NCBI RefSeq assembly: GCF_001552715.1 | Contig: NZ_BCRS01000021.1 | Location: 1 to 50,656 of the forward strand | DNA: 50,656 nucleotides | Direction of reading: 5' to 3' | DNA from: Mycolicibacterium vaccae NBRC 14118 = CIP 105934 | GTDB lineage: Bacteria; Actinomycetota; Actinomycetes; Mycobacteriales; Mycobacteriaceae | Shown here: positions 26,546-35,735 of the stretch, piece after piece | Layout of the letters: every line of letters begins with the position of its first letter | Numbering within the stretch: position 1 is the stretch's first letter | Translations under genes and position numbers: made by a program | Notes under the pieces: generated by a model | The model's input: the letters and a program-made list of their open reading frames with translations, nothing else | Told to the model about the DNA's origin: nothing | The model's database searches: none

Positions 26546-27859
26546 TCAGCGCTGTCCGCTCGCGAGCGCCTCGAGCTCGTCGGCGGGCAGCTGGTTCACC
26601 AACCGCAGCTCCTTGGCGGCCGGATCCCAGTCGTAGAGCGCGAAAGCGCCGATCACGTTGTGGAATTCGTTGAGCCGGTACTCACCGTTGGCGCCGACGT
26701 ACTGGATGTCCTCGCCCTTGCCGAGCGCCTCGACGCCTTCGGAGTAGTTGGTGACCACGGTCTTGCCGTCACCGGCGGCCAGGAGCTCCGGGATCGCCGA
26801 GTTGTAGTCCTCGGGTTCCACCGAATCGGTCTTCGTGGCGGCCAGCCCCGACAGGATCACACCGTCGTAGGCGGCCCGGGAGTATGCGCTGTCCTTGAAG
26901 GACGGAACGTCGATCCCGTCCTGACCCTCCAGCGACTGCAGGGTCTCGACGTAGGTCTCGGTCCCGGCTCCGCCTTCCTGCGCGTACCGGACGACGACCT
27001 GCAGGGACTTGGCCAGGGCCTCGTCGCCGCCGTAGGCGTTCACCGCTACCTTCTGCCAATCACCGGTGGTGGCAAGGGTGTTGGTGACGATCGGGATGTC
27101 TGCCCCGCCGGCCTGGTTGAGCTCGGTCAGGAAGGTGCCCGCGGTGACGGCATCGGCTTCGAAGATGATGGCGGCCGGCCGGTTCTGCAGGATGCGGGCC
27201 ACCTCGGTCCGGTAGGACGGCTGCTCCGGCTGGATGGTCATCGCTTCGGTGACGCCGACGCCCAGGCCGCCGAGTGCCTCTTCCAGCGGCGGGATGTTCG
27301 CCTGCGCAGACGCGCCGCCGACGAAGACCAGGGCCACCTTGTCGAATCCCTGCTGCTGGGAGTGCAGCGCCATCGCCTGCGCGCCGACGGTGTCGGAGGT
27401 GATCAGGCGGTAGTAGTAGTCGAGCTCGGTGCGGTCGAAGCGACCGTCTCCGGCCGGGGAGAACATCACCTGGCCGGCTTCTTCGAGTACCGGGGCGGCC
27501 GCGGCGGCCTCGGCGGTGCTGGGGCCCAGCACGGTGAACAGATTGGACGTGGTGCTCAGCATCTGGCGTGCGGCCGGCACCGAGTCACTGGCTGTGCCTT
27601 TGGTGTCGAACGCCTCGCACTCGATGTCGCGTCCGAGCACGCCACCGGCCTCGTTGATCTCCGCGGCAGCGGGCAGGCACCCGTTGACCACTTCGGCGCC
27701 TTCCACCGCGGTGGGGCCGCTGAATGCCATCAGCATGCCCACCACCAGGGGATCACCGGAGCCGCCGGCGTCGCCGCCACCGCCGCCCGAGCATGCGGGC
27801 ACCGCGAACAAGGCGGCCGCGGCCGCTGCGCTGGACCAGACCTTCGTCGATTTCTTCAT
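26546..27859 (-). CDS. Substrate-binding lipoprotein of the ABC importer
   Basis: A 437-residue periplasmic-binding-protein-fold lipoprotein. The signal peptide ends in FAVPAC, with Cys23 as the lipid anchor, followed by a glycine linker. The mature domain begins PLVVGMLMAFSGPTAVEGAEVVNG, the Leu/Ile/Val-binding (type I) layout; VIFEADAVTAGTFL and NTLATTGDW follow. Aromatic acids and amides are known ligands of this family besides amino acids. The ATG at 27859 has GGGAGAG upstream. It is the first transport gene of the operon. Confidence 0.9.
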   Translation of the reverse strand: MKKSTKVWSSAAAAAALFAVPACSGGGGGDAGGSGDPLVVGMLMAFSGPTAVEGAEVVNGCLPAAAEINEAGGVLGRDIECEAFDTKGTASDSVPAARQMLSTTSNLFTVLGPSTAEAAAAAPVLEEAGQVMFSPAGDGRFDRTELDYYYRLITSDTVGAQAMALHSQQQGFDKVALVFVGGASAQANIPPLEEALGGLGVGVTEAMTIQPEQPSYRTEVARILQNRPAAIIFEADAVTAGTFLTELNQAGGADIPIVTNTLATTGDWQKVAVNAYGGDEALAKSLQVVVRYAQEGGAGTETYVETLQSLEGQDGIDVPSFKDSAYSRAAYDGVILSGLAATKTDSVEPEDYNSAIPELLAAGDGKTVVTNYSEGVEALGKGEDIQYVGANGEYRLNEFHNVIGAFALYDWDPAAKELRLVNQLPADELEALASGQR

Positions 27860-27967
27860 GTCTCTCCCACGTGAGTCGGCAACCAATCTTCAACCATTCA
27901 CCGCCCAATCAGGCTAGAAGAGTTGGGCTGTGCGGGGAACACAATCACGCAAATTGCCGAGCGGCCA

Positions 27968-27990
27968 CCTAAGCCCTTTGTTGACTTAGG
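27968..27990. repeat. Inverted repeat between the IS4-like gene and the binding protein
   Basis: CCTAAG (27968-27973) and CTTAGG (27985-27990) are inverted with 11 bases between. The right part, GTTGACTTAGG (27980-27990), also recurs inverted at 28727-28738 on the far side of the neighbouring gene. It could be a hairpin, an operator or an element end. Confidence 0.55.
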
Positions 27991-28738
27991 GCGCGATCAG
28001 ACGCGCGCCCGGCACGTCACCAGCGCCTTCTCCAGCGCCACGGTCACGCACGCCCGGGCCAGCGCGTCCTGGCGCCACGCATCGGCGGTGCGGGCGCGTA
28101 ATCCGCGGAACGGATTCTCGGGCTCCGCCGGTTGCGGCGCCGCCACGATCCGGAGCCCGGCCGCCGCGCGCTGCTGCAGGGACTCGACAGCGGACGCGGG
28201 CAGGTCCACGGTCACCTGCGCCGCAGAGACACTGTCCAGCAGTGCCGCCGCGGTGTCGAGATCTGCGCCGCGCGCATCACAGGCACGCAGCGCGCCGGTG
28301 CCCGCGTCGGTGATCCACCACAGGCCGGGCATGCCAGCCGCTCGGTATCGATGCAGGGCAAGCCCATTTTCCATGCCGGCCGCCGAGACTGGCCGCACGG
28401 TCTCGCGCAACAGCAGCGCCAACGGCAGCGTGCCGAGGCGCGACCGGGCCCTGGTGACCGCGCTTCTGGTCGGACGTTCGCCGGACAGTCCGCGTCCGGT
28501 GGCGGCAGGCAGCGTCGTCCACAGCAGATCGGTGATGTCGTCGTAGCCGGCGAGCGGGCACATCGCCGACGCCAACAGGTGGTAGGTCGTCACCCACGGC
28601 GGCAGGCTGCGCACCCGTCCGGGGACGACCCCCGCGGTGTGCGACGCCGTTTCGACCATGCCGACCGGGATCGCGCCGACCAACGCCGATAGGGCCAGGC
28701 GGTCAGACACACCGCTCATCGTGCCGCCTTAAGTCAAC
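27980..28738. mobile_element. Possible IS4-derived remnant with imperfect terminal inverted repeats
   Basis: GTTGACTTAGG at the left end and GTTGACTTAAGG (reverse strand) at the right end read inward and tightly flank a gene whose N-terminus resembles IS4-family transposases. No target-site duplication is visible and the catalytic domain is absent, so this is at most an old, immobile remnant. The repeats could instead be paired regulator sites. Confidence 0.35.
27997..28719 (-). CDS. Protein with IS4-transposase-like N-terminal domain, no catalytic domain
   Basis: A 240-residue protein. Residues about 5-110 match the pattern of the IS4-family transposase N-terminal domain: AIPVGMVETASHTAG; RVRSLPPWVTTYHLLA; GYDDITDLLW; PTRSAVTRARSRLGTLPLALL. 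The DDE nuclease that follows in transposases of over 400 residues is replaced by about 110 unrelated residues ending in a basic helix (ARACVTVALEKALVTCRARV). The gene is intact, with GC-rich codon use like its neighbours, so it looks domesticated rather than decayed. It is read in the direction of the transport operon and diverges from the GntR pair, so a regulatory role in this locus is possible but unproven. Confidence 0.65.
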   Translation of the reverse strand: MSGVSDRLALSALVGAIPVGMVETASHTAGVVPGRVRSLPPWVTTYHLLASAMCPLAGYDDITDLLWTTLPAATGRGLSGERPTRSAVTRARSRLGTLPLALLLRETVRPVSAAGMENGLALHRYRAAGMPGLWWITDAGTGALRACDARGADLDTAAALLDSVSAAQVTVDLPASAVESLQQRAAAGLRIVAAPQPAEPENPFRGLRARTADAWRQDALARACVTVALEKALVTCRARV

Positions 28739-28778
28739 CGGTAGTGAACCCGGACAGCCCAGAGTTTACGCACGCGTA

Positions 28779-28860
28779 ACTGTAACCAATCACGGCACAT
28801 TGGTCGACTTATGCCTCTCTTGATCGTCACTGCGCCCAATTTGGTCACATTGGTTACAGT
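28779..28860. promoter_or_regulatory. Operator cluster between the GntR pair and the divergent gene
   Basis: ACTGTAACCAAT (28779-28790) and ATTGGTTACAGT (28849-28860) are perfect 12-bp inverted copies. The second is the last part of a direct repeat TTGGTCACA-TTGGTTACA. A further ATTGGT (28799-28804) forms an 8-bp-spaced palindrome with the first copy. TGGT/ACCA half-sites are typical for FadR-type GntR regulators, so these are probable sites for the adjacent regulators. Confidence 0.65.
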
Positions 28861-28888
28861 GAAGGGCGTGCACTCAGAGGGGGAGACG

Positions 28889-29566
28889 ATGAGCGAAGCA
28901 GCGGGGCCGGACGTCGACCGCGACGTCCGTCGGCTGATCGATGAGTGGGTGGGGGCGGCGGACCTTCCTCCGGACGGCCGACTGCCGGCCGAGCGGCACC
29001 TCGCCGGCATGCTCGGCTGCTCCCGCGCGCAGGTGCGCCGCGTGATGTCAGAGCTGGAGCGCGAGGGACGGGTGGTCCGCGAGGTGGGACGGGGAACCTT
29101 CCTGGTCCCGGACGGCGACAACCAGCCCTCCGGTATCGGCGGCGGCGCGTTCACGCCTGCGGCGATCATGACCGCCTCGCTGATCTTCGAGCCCGAGGTC
29201 GTCTCGCTGGCCGCGCTCGCCGCCACCGAAGACGACTTCGCCCAACTGCGTCGCTGCCTGGCCCGCGGCGCGGCTGCCACCGACTACGAAACATTCGAGC
29301 AGTGGGACGTCACACTGCATCACGCGTTCGCGGTGGCCACGCACAACCCGCAGATCGTGGCCATGGTGGACGTGCTGAACTCGACGAGGAACAACCCGGT
29401 GTGGGGTCGGCTCAAACGCGACGGCTACACCCCCGAGAACCGGGCCGTCATCGAGCACGAACACGAGGAGATCGTCGCGGCGCTCATGCAGCGCGACCGG
29501 CGCCGCGCGGGCGCGGCGATGACCGAGCACCTCCGCTTCGTACGGTCTGTGGTGTTCGGCCAGTGA
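28889..29566 (+). CDS. GntR-family regulator, FadR subfamily (first of a pair)
   Basis: A 225-residue regulator. The N-terminal winged helix has LPAERHLAGMLGCSRAQVRR and EVGRGTFLV. The C-terminal FCD domain has metal/ligand residues in WDVTLHHAFAVATHN, EHEHEEIVAAL and TEHLRF. FCD regulators bind small organic acids. The ATG at 28889 follows GAGGGGGAG; an upstream frame to 28811 would cross the operator and is unlikely. Its stop overlaps the GTG of the second regulator. Most likely it represses the divergent catabolic operon and itself. Confidence 0.9.
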   Translation: MSEAAGPDVDRDVRRLIDEWVGAADLPPDGRLPAERHLAGMLGCSRAQVRRVMSELEREGRVVREVGRGTFLVPDGDNQPSGIGGGAFTPAAIMTASLIFEPEVVSLAALAATEDDFAQLRRCLARGAAATDYETFEQWDVTLHHAFAVATHNPQIVAMVDVLNSTRNNPVWGRLKRDGYTPENRAVIEHEHEEIVAALMQRDRRRAGAAMTEHLRFVRSVVFGQ

Positions 29567-30234
29567 ACGACGACGACGCCACCACCGTCGCCCGGTACAT
29601 CGACGACCAGATACTGGCCGGCGCACTCCGGCCAGGCAGCCGGGTGCCCACCGAGCGCGCGCTCGCCGAGCTGCTCGGCTGCAGCCGCCACGACGTCCGC
29701 AGACAGCTCGACGCGCTGGAAAACCAGGGGCGGATCACCCGAGAGGTCGGGCGCGGCACGTTCCTGACCCATGACGGAGCCGCCCCCGCGGCCATCGCGG
29801 AGCAAGTCGAGATCAGCCCGCTCGACCTCATCGGCGCCCGTGCGGCGTGGGAACCCAACCTCATGACACTGGTGGCCGTGGCGGCCACCGCCGAGGACTT
29901 CGCCGAGATCAGGCGCTGCCTGGAGCAGGGCGATGCCGCACGCACCCCGGAGGAATTCGTGGAGTGCGACATCGCTTTTCACCGGGCGCTGGCGAACGCC
30001 ACCCACAATTCCGTGGTGGCGGCACTCCATGACATGGTCGAGTCGGGCCGGCGCCGGCTCGCGGGCAGCGCGCTCGACGCCCGTCCGTACAGCGCCGACA
30101 ACTACGCGGTGTGCCAGGGGCAGCACCGGGAGATCGCCGAGGCCATCTTCGACCGCGACGCGGTCCGCAGCCGGGAGGCCATGCGGCGCCATCTGCAGAC
30201 GGTGCGTGGGCAGCTGCTCGCAGGCCTACCCTGA
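29563..30234 (+). CDS. GntR-family regulator, FadR subfamily (second of a pair)
   Basis: A 223-residue paralogue of the preceding regulator. GTG at 29563 overlaps its stop (GTGA). It shares the helix-turn-helix pattern (ERALAELLGCSRHDVRRQLDAL, EVGRGTFL) and has its own FCD domain (ECDIAFHRALANATHN; GQHREIAEAI). The two are clearly diverged, especially in the ligand domain, so they may sense two compounds or form a heterodimer. The stop lies seven bases from the convergent lipoprotein gene. Confidence 0.9.
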   Translation: MNDDDATTVARYIDDQILAGALRPGSRVPTERALAELLGCSRHDVRRQLDALENQGRITREVGRGTFLTHDGAAPAAIAEQVEISPLDLIGARAAWEPNLMTLVAVAATAEDFAEIRRCLEQGDAARTPEEFVECDIAFHRALANATHNSVVAALHDMVESGRRRLAGSALDARPYSADNYAVCQGQHREIAEAIFDRDAVRSREAMRRHLQTVRGQLLAGLP

Positions 30235-30241
30235 CCGTCCC

Positions 30242-30916
30242 TCAGCGGCTCCCAGGCGGCAGCATCTGGAAGCCGCCCAGGATCTGGTCGACATCGCGGC
30301 GGTAGTCCGGATCCTGCTCGTCGGCGCTCTGCACCGTGACGGCCACGCCGTAGGTCCGGCCCTCGCTGAACATCACGACACTGAGCAGGTCGGCGCGGCG
30401 CGGCTTGAGGCCGGGCAGCAGTGACACCAGATAGTGCCCCCGCACCGCGGGCAGTCCGCACACCGTGGTGTCGGTCAGCGTCAGATCGGTCACGCCGAGC
30501 TGCTTCACCTGCCGCTGCTGGTCGGCGAAGAACTTCTGCGCCGTGATCTCGCCGCGGTGGGACTCCAGCGTCACCACCGCCGTCGGTGCGACCCCGCCCT
30601 TGGCCAGGCCGTCGTTGCGCATCACGAACCGGATCATCGGGGAGTCCAGCGCGGTGATCCGTTTCCAGCCGTCGGGCTGCGGGATGCGCAGCACCGGTTC
30701 GGCGTCGGCCGCGGCCCCACGCGGCGGCGCGATGTCGGCGAGCTTGCCGTTCACCGGCGTGCATGCGTCCGCCGACGCGTAGGAGCCGAACGGCGTGCCG
30801 GGCTCGACGGCGACCGCCCGCGCGTCGTGGACCACCCTGGTACACGACGGCACGAGCATCGCGGCGATGACCACGGCAGCCGCGACCGCTCGGCGCCGCG
30901 TTCTGCGCGAAAACAT
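30242..30916 (-). CDS. LpqN/LpqT-family lipoprotein
   Basis: A 224-residue lipoprotein with a basic start (MFSRRTRRR), a hydrophobic segment and lipobox LVPSC (Cys25). The mature part has the LpqN pattern: GWKRITALDSPMIRFVMRN, TAVVTLESHRG and an ending GFQMLPPGSR. LpqN-type proteins are mycobacterial envelope lipoproteins; some bind or present small molecules, and no enzyme activity is established. It follows purH by 13 bp and probably shares its transcript, although a functional link to purine synthesis is not evident. Confidence 0.8.
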   Translation of the reverse strand: MFSRRTRRRAVAAAVVIAAMLVPSCTRVVHDARAVAVEPGTPFGSYASADACTPVNGKLADIAPPRGAAADAEPVLRIPQPDGWKRITALDSPMIRFVMRNDGLAKGGVAPTAVVTLESHRGEITAQKFFADQQRQVKQLGVTDLTLTDTTVCGLPAVRGHYLVSLLPGLKPRRADLLSVVMFSEGRTYGVAVTVQSADEQDPDYRRDVDQILGGFQMLPPGSR

Positions 30917-30929
30917 CAGCCCGTCACCC

Positions 30930-32519
30930 CTAGTGCGCGAAATGCCGCGCCCCGGTGAGGTACAGCGTGACCCCGGCGGCCTCGGCGGCCGCGGTCACCT
31001 CGTCGTCGCGCACCGAACCGCCGGGATGCACGACCGCCGTGACCCCGGCTCTGATCAGTGTCTCGAGCCCGTCCGGGAACGGGAAGAACGCGTCCGAGGC
31101 GCCGACCGCGCCGCGGGCACGGTCACCGGCGCGCTCGACGGCCAACCGGGCCGCGTCGACCCGGTTGACCTGGCCCATGCCCACACCCACGGTCGCTCCG
31201 TCCTTGGCCAGCACGATCGCGTTCGACTTGACCGCACGGCACGTCCGCCAGGCGAACACCAGATCGGCGAGCATGGCCGGGTCCGCGGGCGAACCGGTGG
31301 CCAGCCGCCAGTTGGCGGGGTCGTCCCCGGCGGCGTCGAGTGCGTCACGCTGCTGCACCAGCAGTCCACCGCTGACCTGACGGAACTCGGTGCCGTCCGG
31401 CTGCGGCTGAGAGGCCACGAGCACACGGATGTTCTTCTTCCCCGACAGCACCTCGACGGCGCCCGGCTCGTAGGCCGGCGCAACGATCACCTCGGTGAAG
31501 ATCCCGGCGACGGTCTCGGCCATCTCGACCGTCACCTCGGTGTTGGTCGCGATCACCCCGCCGAACGCCGACAGCGGGTCACACTCGTGGGCCTTGCGGT
31601 GCGCATCGGCCACCGACACCGACGACACCGCGATGCCACACGGGTTGGCGTGCTTGATGATCGCCACGCAGATGTCCTCGTGGTCGAACGCCGCCCGCCA
31701 CGCCGCGTCGGCGTCGGTGTAGTTGTTGTAGGACATCTCCTTGCCGTGCAGCTGCTCGGCCTGCGCCAGACCCGGCCAACCGCCGACGTCGCCGTACAGC
31801 GCGGCCTGCTGATGCGGGTTCTCGCCGTAGCGCAGCACAGCCGACCGGCGGAACGTCGCACCCAGCCAGCGCGGCAGCACTGCGGACACGTCGCCTGCGG
31901 TGTCGTCGGGGGCCAGCACCGAATCCATCCAGGACGCCACCGCGACGTCGTACTCAGCGGTGTGACGGAAAGCCAACGCCGCCAGCTTCTTTCGCTCCGC
32001 ATAGGTGAATCCGCCGGCTCGCACCGCGGCCAGCACACCGTCATACCCGAGCGGGTCGACGACCACGGCGACGCTGGGATGGTTCTTGGCGGCCGCGCGC
32101 ACCATCGAGGGCCCGCCGATGTCGATCTGCTCCACGCACTCGTCGACCCCGGCCCCGGAGTCGACGGTCTCGGTGAACGGGTACAGGTTCACCACCACGA
32201 GTTCGAAGGCGGCGACACCGAGCTGCTCGAGTGCGGCCACGTGTTCGGGCCTGCGCTGGTCGGCGAGCAGACCGGCGTGCACGTGCGGGTGCAGGGTTTT
32301 CACCCGGCCGTCGAGCACCTCGGGGAAGCCGGTGACCTCCTCCACCGGGGTGACCGGAACACCCGCCCCGGCAATGGTTTTCGCGGTCGACCCGGTGGAC
32401 ACGATGTCCACACCGGAAGCATGCAGCCCCTGCGCGAGAGCAACGAGTCCGGTCTTGTCGTACACGCTGATCAGCGCCCGGCGGATCGGCCGCCGGAACA
32501 CCTCGTCGTTGTCGCTCAT
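30930..32519 (-). CDS. purH: Bifunctional AICAR formyltransferase / IMP cyclohydrolase PurH
   Basis: A 529-residue enzyme for the last two steps of IMP synthesis. The N-terminal MGS-like cyclohydrolase domain begins [20 protein letters not shown] and includes STGSTAKTI. The formyltransferase part shows [15 protein letters not shown] and the catalytic KHANPCG motif, ending [15 protein letters not shown] at 32519 overlaps the purN stop (ATGA), which I prefer to an ATG at 32546 that would add nine residues. Confidence 0.97.
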   Translation of the reverse strand: MSDNDEVFRRPIRRALISVYDKTGLVALAQGLHASGVDIVSTGSTAKTIAGAGVPVTPVEEVTGFPEVLDGRVKTLHPHVHAGLLADQRRPEHVAALEQLGVAAFELVVVNLYPFTETVDSGAGVDECVEQIDIGGPSMVRAAAKNHPSVAVVVDPLGYDGVLAAVRAGGFTYAERKKLAALAFRHTAEYDVAVASWMDSVLAPDDTAGDVSAVLPRWLGATFRRSAVLRYGENPHQQAALYGDVGGWPGLAQAEQLHGKEMSYNNYTDADAAWRAAFDHEDICVAIIKHANPCGIAVSSVSVADAHRKAHECDPLSAFGGVIATNTEVTVEMAETVAGIFTEVIVAPAYEPGAVEVLSGKKNIRVLVASQPQPDGTEFRQVSGGLLVQQRDALDAAGDDPANWRLATGSPADPAMLADLVFAWRTCRAVKSNAIVLAKDGATVGVGMGQVNRVDAARLAVERAGDRARGAVGASDAFFPFPDGLETLIRAGVTAVVHPGGSVRDDEVTAAAEAAGVTLYLTGARHFAH

Positions 32520-33172
32520 CCTAGGGTCGCCTTTCGTCCTGTCCATCTCACGCCGCGGGTGGCCACCGCTGCCACCACGTCCACCAGCAGTTGTCTTTCG
32601 CTCACCTTGATCCGTTCGTGCAGGCTCGCCTCGTCGTCGTCGTCACGCACCGCCACCGCCTGCTGGGCGAGAATCGGCCCGGTGTCGGTGCCCTCGTCCA
32701 CGAGGTGGACCGTGCATCCGCTCACCCGCACCCCGTAGGCCAGCGCGTCGCGTACCGCGTGCGCACCCGGGAACGCGGGCAGCAGCGCCGGATGGGTGTT
32801 GAGCACACGGCCGGGGAACGCCGAAAGGAACGCCGGTCCAAGAATTCTCATGAACCCGGCCGACACGACGAGGTCCGGTTGGTGAGCTACGGTCGCGGCG
32901 GTCAGCGCGGCGTCCCACGCGGCGCGATCGGCAAACTCGGCGGGTGGCACGGTGAAGGTCGGTACGGAGTATCCGGCCGCGACCTCCAGCGCCGCGCACG
33001 GCCGGTCGGTGCCCACCGCGACCACCCGGGCCGGGTACCCGCCGACGTCCGATCGCAGCAGCGAGGCCAGTAGCGAACCGCCTCCCGAGGCCAGCACGAC
33101 GACTCTGGCCGGCGCGCTCGGTGGCACGCGGATGCCAGATCGCTCCTCGTCTCCGCGGGCCTGGGATTGCAC
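32516..33172 (-). CDS. purN: Phosphoribosylglycinamide formyltransferase PurN
   Basis: A 218-residue GAR transformylase using 10-formyltetrahydrofolate. Substrate loop [15 protein letters not shown], active-site segments GFMRILG and [12 protein letters not shown] (catalytic His), and DEGTDTGPI (catalytic Asp). The start is GTG at 33172, about nine bases after the perM stop. A GTG nearer the domain would shorten the variable N-terminus. Translation is coupled to purH. Confidence 0.95.
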   Translation of the reverse strand: MQSQARGDEERSGIRVPPSAPARVVVLASGGGSLLASLLRSDVGGYPARVVAVGTDRPCAALEVAAGYSVPTFTVPPAEFADRAAWDAALTAATVAHQPDLVVSAGFMRILGPAFLSAFPGRVLNTHPALLPAFPGAHAVRDALAYGVRVSGCTVHLVDEGTDTGPILAQQAVAVRDDDDEASLHERIKVSERQLLVDVVAAVATRGVRWTGRKATLG

Positions 33173-33181
33173 GCTGAAAGC

Positions 33182-34663
33182 CTAGTGGGCCCCGCGTTCG
33201 CGTTCGCCGCCGCTGTCGTCGTCCGCCACGCTGCGCGTTTCCTCGTCGACCACGAAGTGGTCCTCGGGGTCGAAGTCCGCCGCAGTCCCGGCAGCGGACG
33301 CGACCGCGGCCGAGGACGGCGCTGGACGGTCCAACTCCTCGGGGCCGGGCGCAGAGACGGCCTCGGGGTCGGGCTGCGGTTCAGGTTCGGGTTCGCGTTC
33401 GGGACCGGGAGCAGGCTCGCCGGGCACGATCTCGACGGTCTCCGGGTCCGGGTCCTCGCCGGTGCCGTCCTCGCCGCCGAGGTCGTCGTCCGGGTCTGCG
33501 GCCGCCGGCCCGGGCACCGGCTTGGGCTTGCGGACCCGGGGGGTGACGCCGCCGGACATCCCCACGGTCAGCGCACCGATCCCCCACATCCACAGGAACA
33601 CCGCAGGCGCGAAGGTGGTCTGGTCGACCCCGACGTCGCCGAAATTGCCCAGCGGTCCCCCACCGGCATGTCCGAGCAGCGCCATCGTCGCGGCCGCGGC
33701 CACCGCGGCGACGGACAGCTTGGCCAGCGCGGGACCCAGGGGCAGAGGCCGGCGCGCGCACTGCTGGCCCAGCGCGACCGCCGAGACGGCCGCGACGATC
33801 ATCAGCGCCACCCACACCGGCCCGAGCGGCGGCGTCGGCACCGCGGCCAGCACCGGCAACGCCGGGATGTCCCCACCGAACACGGTGAACGGGCTGAACG
33901 TCGCCAGACCGATGTGCGCGCTCGACCCCACCGCGACCGCGGCGGCGCCGACCATCACGTTGGGCAGGTAGAGCACCGACAGCACCATCAGGCTGAGCTG
34001 CCCGAACATCGAGTCGGTGATGGAGAACAGGTCGTGCATCGTCGACCAGTGCACGATCAGTGATCCGGCGACGATGGCGCCGGACAGCCCCATCAGCGCG
34101 AGCACACCGGCCGCGGCGGCCCGGAATGCCTCGGGCAGCCATTTCGGCAGGGGTGAGGAGGCCAGCAGAGACCTGCCCACCCGGGAGCCGACGCCGAGCG
34201 CCGCGCCGATCGCGTGGACCGCCAGCACCGAGCCGAACGCGTGCAGCGCGTCCGGGGTCTGCAGTTCGGTCAGCACAGAGGCGGCATCGTGGATGACCGC
34301 CAGACAGATTGCGGCGATCAGTATCGGCCCGCCCAGCGCCGAGCCCACCACCCAGCGGGTGACGAACCACGATGTTCCCGGCGCCGTGGCCGCCGCGGTC
34401 GTGCGCGCGGTGCCGTAGATCATCACCAGCACCGGCAACAGCGGCATCACCCCGAGGGCGCTGCCGCCGATGGACACCGGCACCAGATGTACACCCAGCC
34501 ACATGCTGGCGATGGCGCCGAGAGCGCCTGTCATGTCGCTGTTGGCGATCACCAGCTGCAGCAGAACCACCGCAGCGATGATCAGCAACGCGACGAGCGA
34601 CGGTCCGAACGCGACCCGTAGCAGGTCACGCGCCTGCCGTGTGCCGACTGGCCGGGTGCTCAC
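33182..34663 (-). CDS. perM: PerM-like polytopic membrane protein (DUF6350)
   Basis: A 493-residue membrane protein with about nine hydrophobic segments over the first 370 residues. The cytoplasmic tail is rich in E, P and D ([15 protein letters not shown]). Its position directly before purN and its sequence match M. tuberculosis Rv0955/PerM, which was linked to cell division and persistence in the host. I place the start at GTG 34663 ([14 protein letters not shown]), with GAGGAG upstream; the ORF stays open to 34711. It probably belongs to one transcript with purN and purH. Confidence 0.85.
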   Translation of the reverse strand: MSTRPVGTRQARDLLRVAFGPSLVALLIIAAVVLLQLVIANSDMTGALGAIASMWLGVHLVPVSIGGSALGVMPLLPVLVMIYGTARTTAAATAPGTSWFVTRWVVGSALGGPILIAAICLAVIHDAASVLTELQTPDALHAFGSVLAVHAIGAALGVGSRVGRSLLASSPLPKWLPEAFRAAAAGVLALMGLSGAIVAGSLIVHWSTMHDLFSITDSMFGQLSLMVLSVLYLPNVMVGAAAVAVGSSAHIGLATFSPFTVFGGDIPALPVLAAVPTPPLGPVWVALMIVAAVSAVALGQQCARRPLPLGPALAKLSVAAVAAAATMALLGHAGGGPLGNFGDVGVDQTTFAPAVFLWMWGIGALTVGMSGGVTPRVRKPKPVPGPAAADPDDDLGGEDGTGEDPDPETVEIVPGEPAPGPEREPEPEPQPDPEAVSAPGPEELDRPAPSSAAVASAAGTAADFDPEDHFVVDEETRSVADDDSGGERERGAH

Positions 34664-34723
34664 GGGTTGGGCCGCTCCTCGCAGACGCTCGGGCGCGCGA
34701 CGGTCGCGCACGCGCGGCTCAGA

Positions 34724-35584
34724 CTACGACGAGGACTGATCCGACTGCGAGGAAGACGGCGACTGGGGTGGCGCCGGTGTCTGGGTGGTCGGCGTGTTGC
34801 TCGCGGGCGGCTGACCGTAGGTGGGGAAACCGGTGGGCGGGGTGGGCGGGCCCGAAGGTCCCGACGGGGTCGCGGCCTGGAACCCGCCGGTGCTCTGACC
34901 GGTGCCGGGGTAACCGCTGCCGGTGTACTGCGTCGGGTATCCGGGACGCTGCTGGGGCGGGCCCTGCTGGTGCTGGCCCGGCCCGCCGTGCTGCTGCTGC
35001 TGGCCGTAGTAACCGGGGTACTGGCCGTAGGACTGCGGCTGTTCGTACTTGGGCCGCGGCACCGGGGCGGTGATGACGCCGGAATCGAACAGCATGACCA
35101 CGACGGCGACGGCCGCCTGCAGCAGCGTGAACGCGATGACGAGGTAGAGACCCCAGTCGATGGACGCCTCGGCGGGCTTGTTGAGGACCTCGGCGATCAC
35201 CAGCAGAAAACCCAGGACCGCGGCGACGGCGGCCACCGCGGTGAAGTTGCGCTGCCGCGGCAGCAGGCCCACCGCGGCCAGCAGGCCGGCCACGACCGCG
35301 GCGATGACCGCGAAGACGATGCCCAGCGAGCTTCCGGTCAACTCACCCAGACCCGGGAAGTTGGACGCCGCGACGCTGAACTGCGGACCGAAGCTCGACA
35401 GGTACACGAGCAGGCCGAGGGTCGCGACGGCGGCGCTGAGGTAGGCGGGCAGTCGGCTCGGGCCCTCGGTCACCGGGTCGGCGTCGGAGATCCTGCTGAA
35501 CTGCTGCGTCGGTGCGGTGAACTGGGTGGTCGGCTGCTGGCCCGGGTAACCAGGACCTCCGGGCGCGCCTTGTGGGTACGACAT
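34724..35584 (-). CDS. DUF5336 membrane protein with proline/glutamine-rich tail
   Basis: A 286-residue protein. A short Q/P-rich N-terminus is followed by four predicted transmembrane helices (about residues 55-180) and a long tail of Y, Q, P, G and S (YGQYPGYYGQQQQ, TPAPPQSPSSSQSDQSSS). It resembles M. tuberculosis Rv0954 and the 34-kDa antigen family. ATG at 35584 has AGGAGAGG just upstream. It precedes perM with the same synteny as in M. tuberculosis; a role in the cell envelope or division is suggested by this neighbour only. Confidence 0.85.
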   Translation of the reverse strand: MSYPQGAPGGPGYPGQQPTTQFTAPTQQFSRISDADPVTEGPSRLPAYLSAAVATLGLLVYLSSFGPQFSVAASNFPGLGELTGSSLGIVFAVIAAVVAGLLAAVGLLPRQRNFTAVAAVAAVLGFLLVIAEVLNKPAEASIDWGLYLVIAFTLLQAAVAVVVMLFDSGVITAPVPRPKYEQPQSYGQYPGYYGQQQQHGGPGQHQQGPPQQRPGYPTQYTGSGYPGTGQSTGGFQAATPSGPSGPPTPPTGFPTYGQPPASNTPTTQTPAPPQSPSSSQSDQSSS

Positions 35585-35686
35585 GACCTCTCCTGTGCTG
35601 TGCGGGCATCGGAACCGACGGTGCCGCCATCCAGGACGACAGTCGACGTCGATCAATCCGCCTGAGCGATTCGATAAACCACGCTA

Positions 35687-35704
35687 GCGCACCCCGGGGT
35701 GCGC
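35687..35704 (-). terminator. Perfect 18-bp palindrome after sfnG
   Basis: GCGCACCCC-GGGGTGCGC can form a 7-bp hairpin with a CCGG loop. It lies 32 bases past the stop of the SfnG-like gene, and the transcript then continues with a short T-containing stretch. Terminator is the best reading; it could also be a protein-binding palindrome near the DUF5336 promoter. Confidence 0.55.
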
Positions 35705-35735
35705 CTGTCACCTCATCGGGGTCGGCCGGGCGTCG

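Noticed and set aside
27980..28738. Calling this an active insertion sequence
   Set aside because: No DDE catalytic domain, no target duplication and imperfect end repeats; listed only as a possible remnant.
28811..28888. Upstream extension of the first GntR gene to 28811
   Set aside because: The extension runs through the operator repeats, and GAGGGGGAG supports the ATG at 28889.
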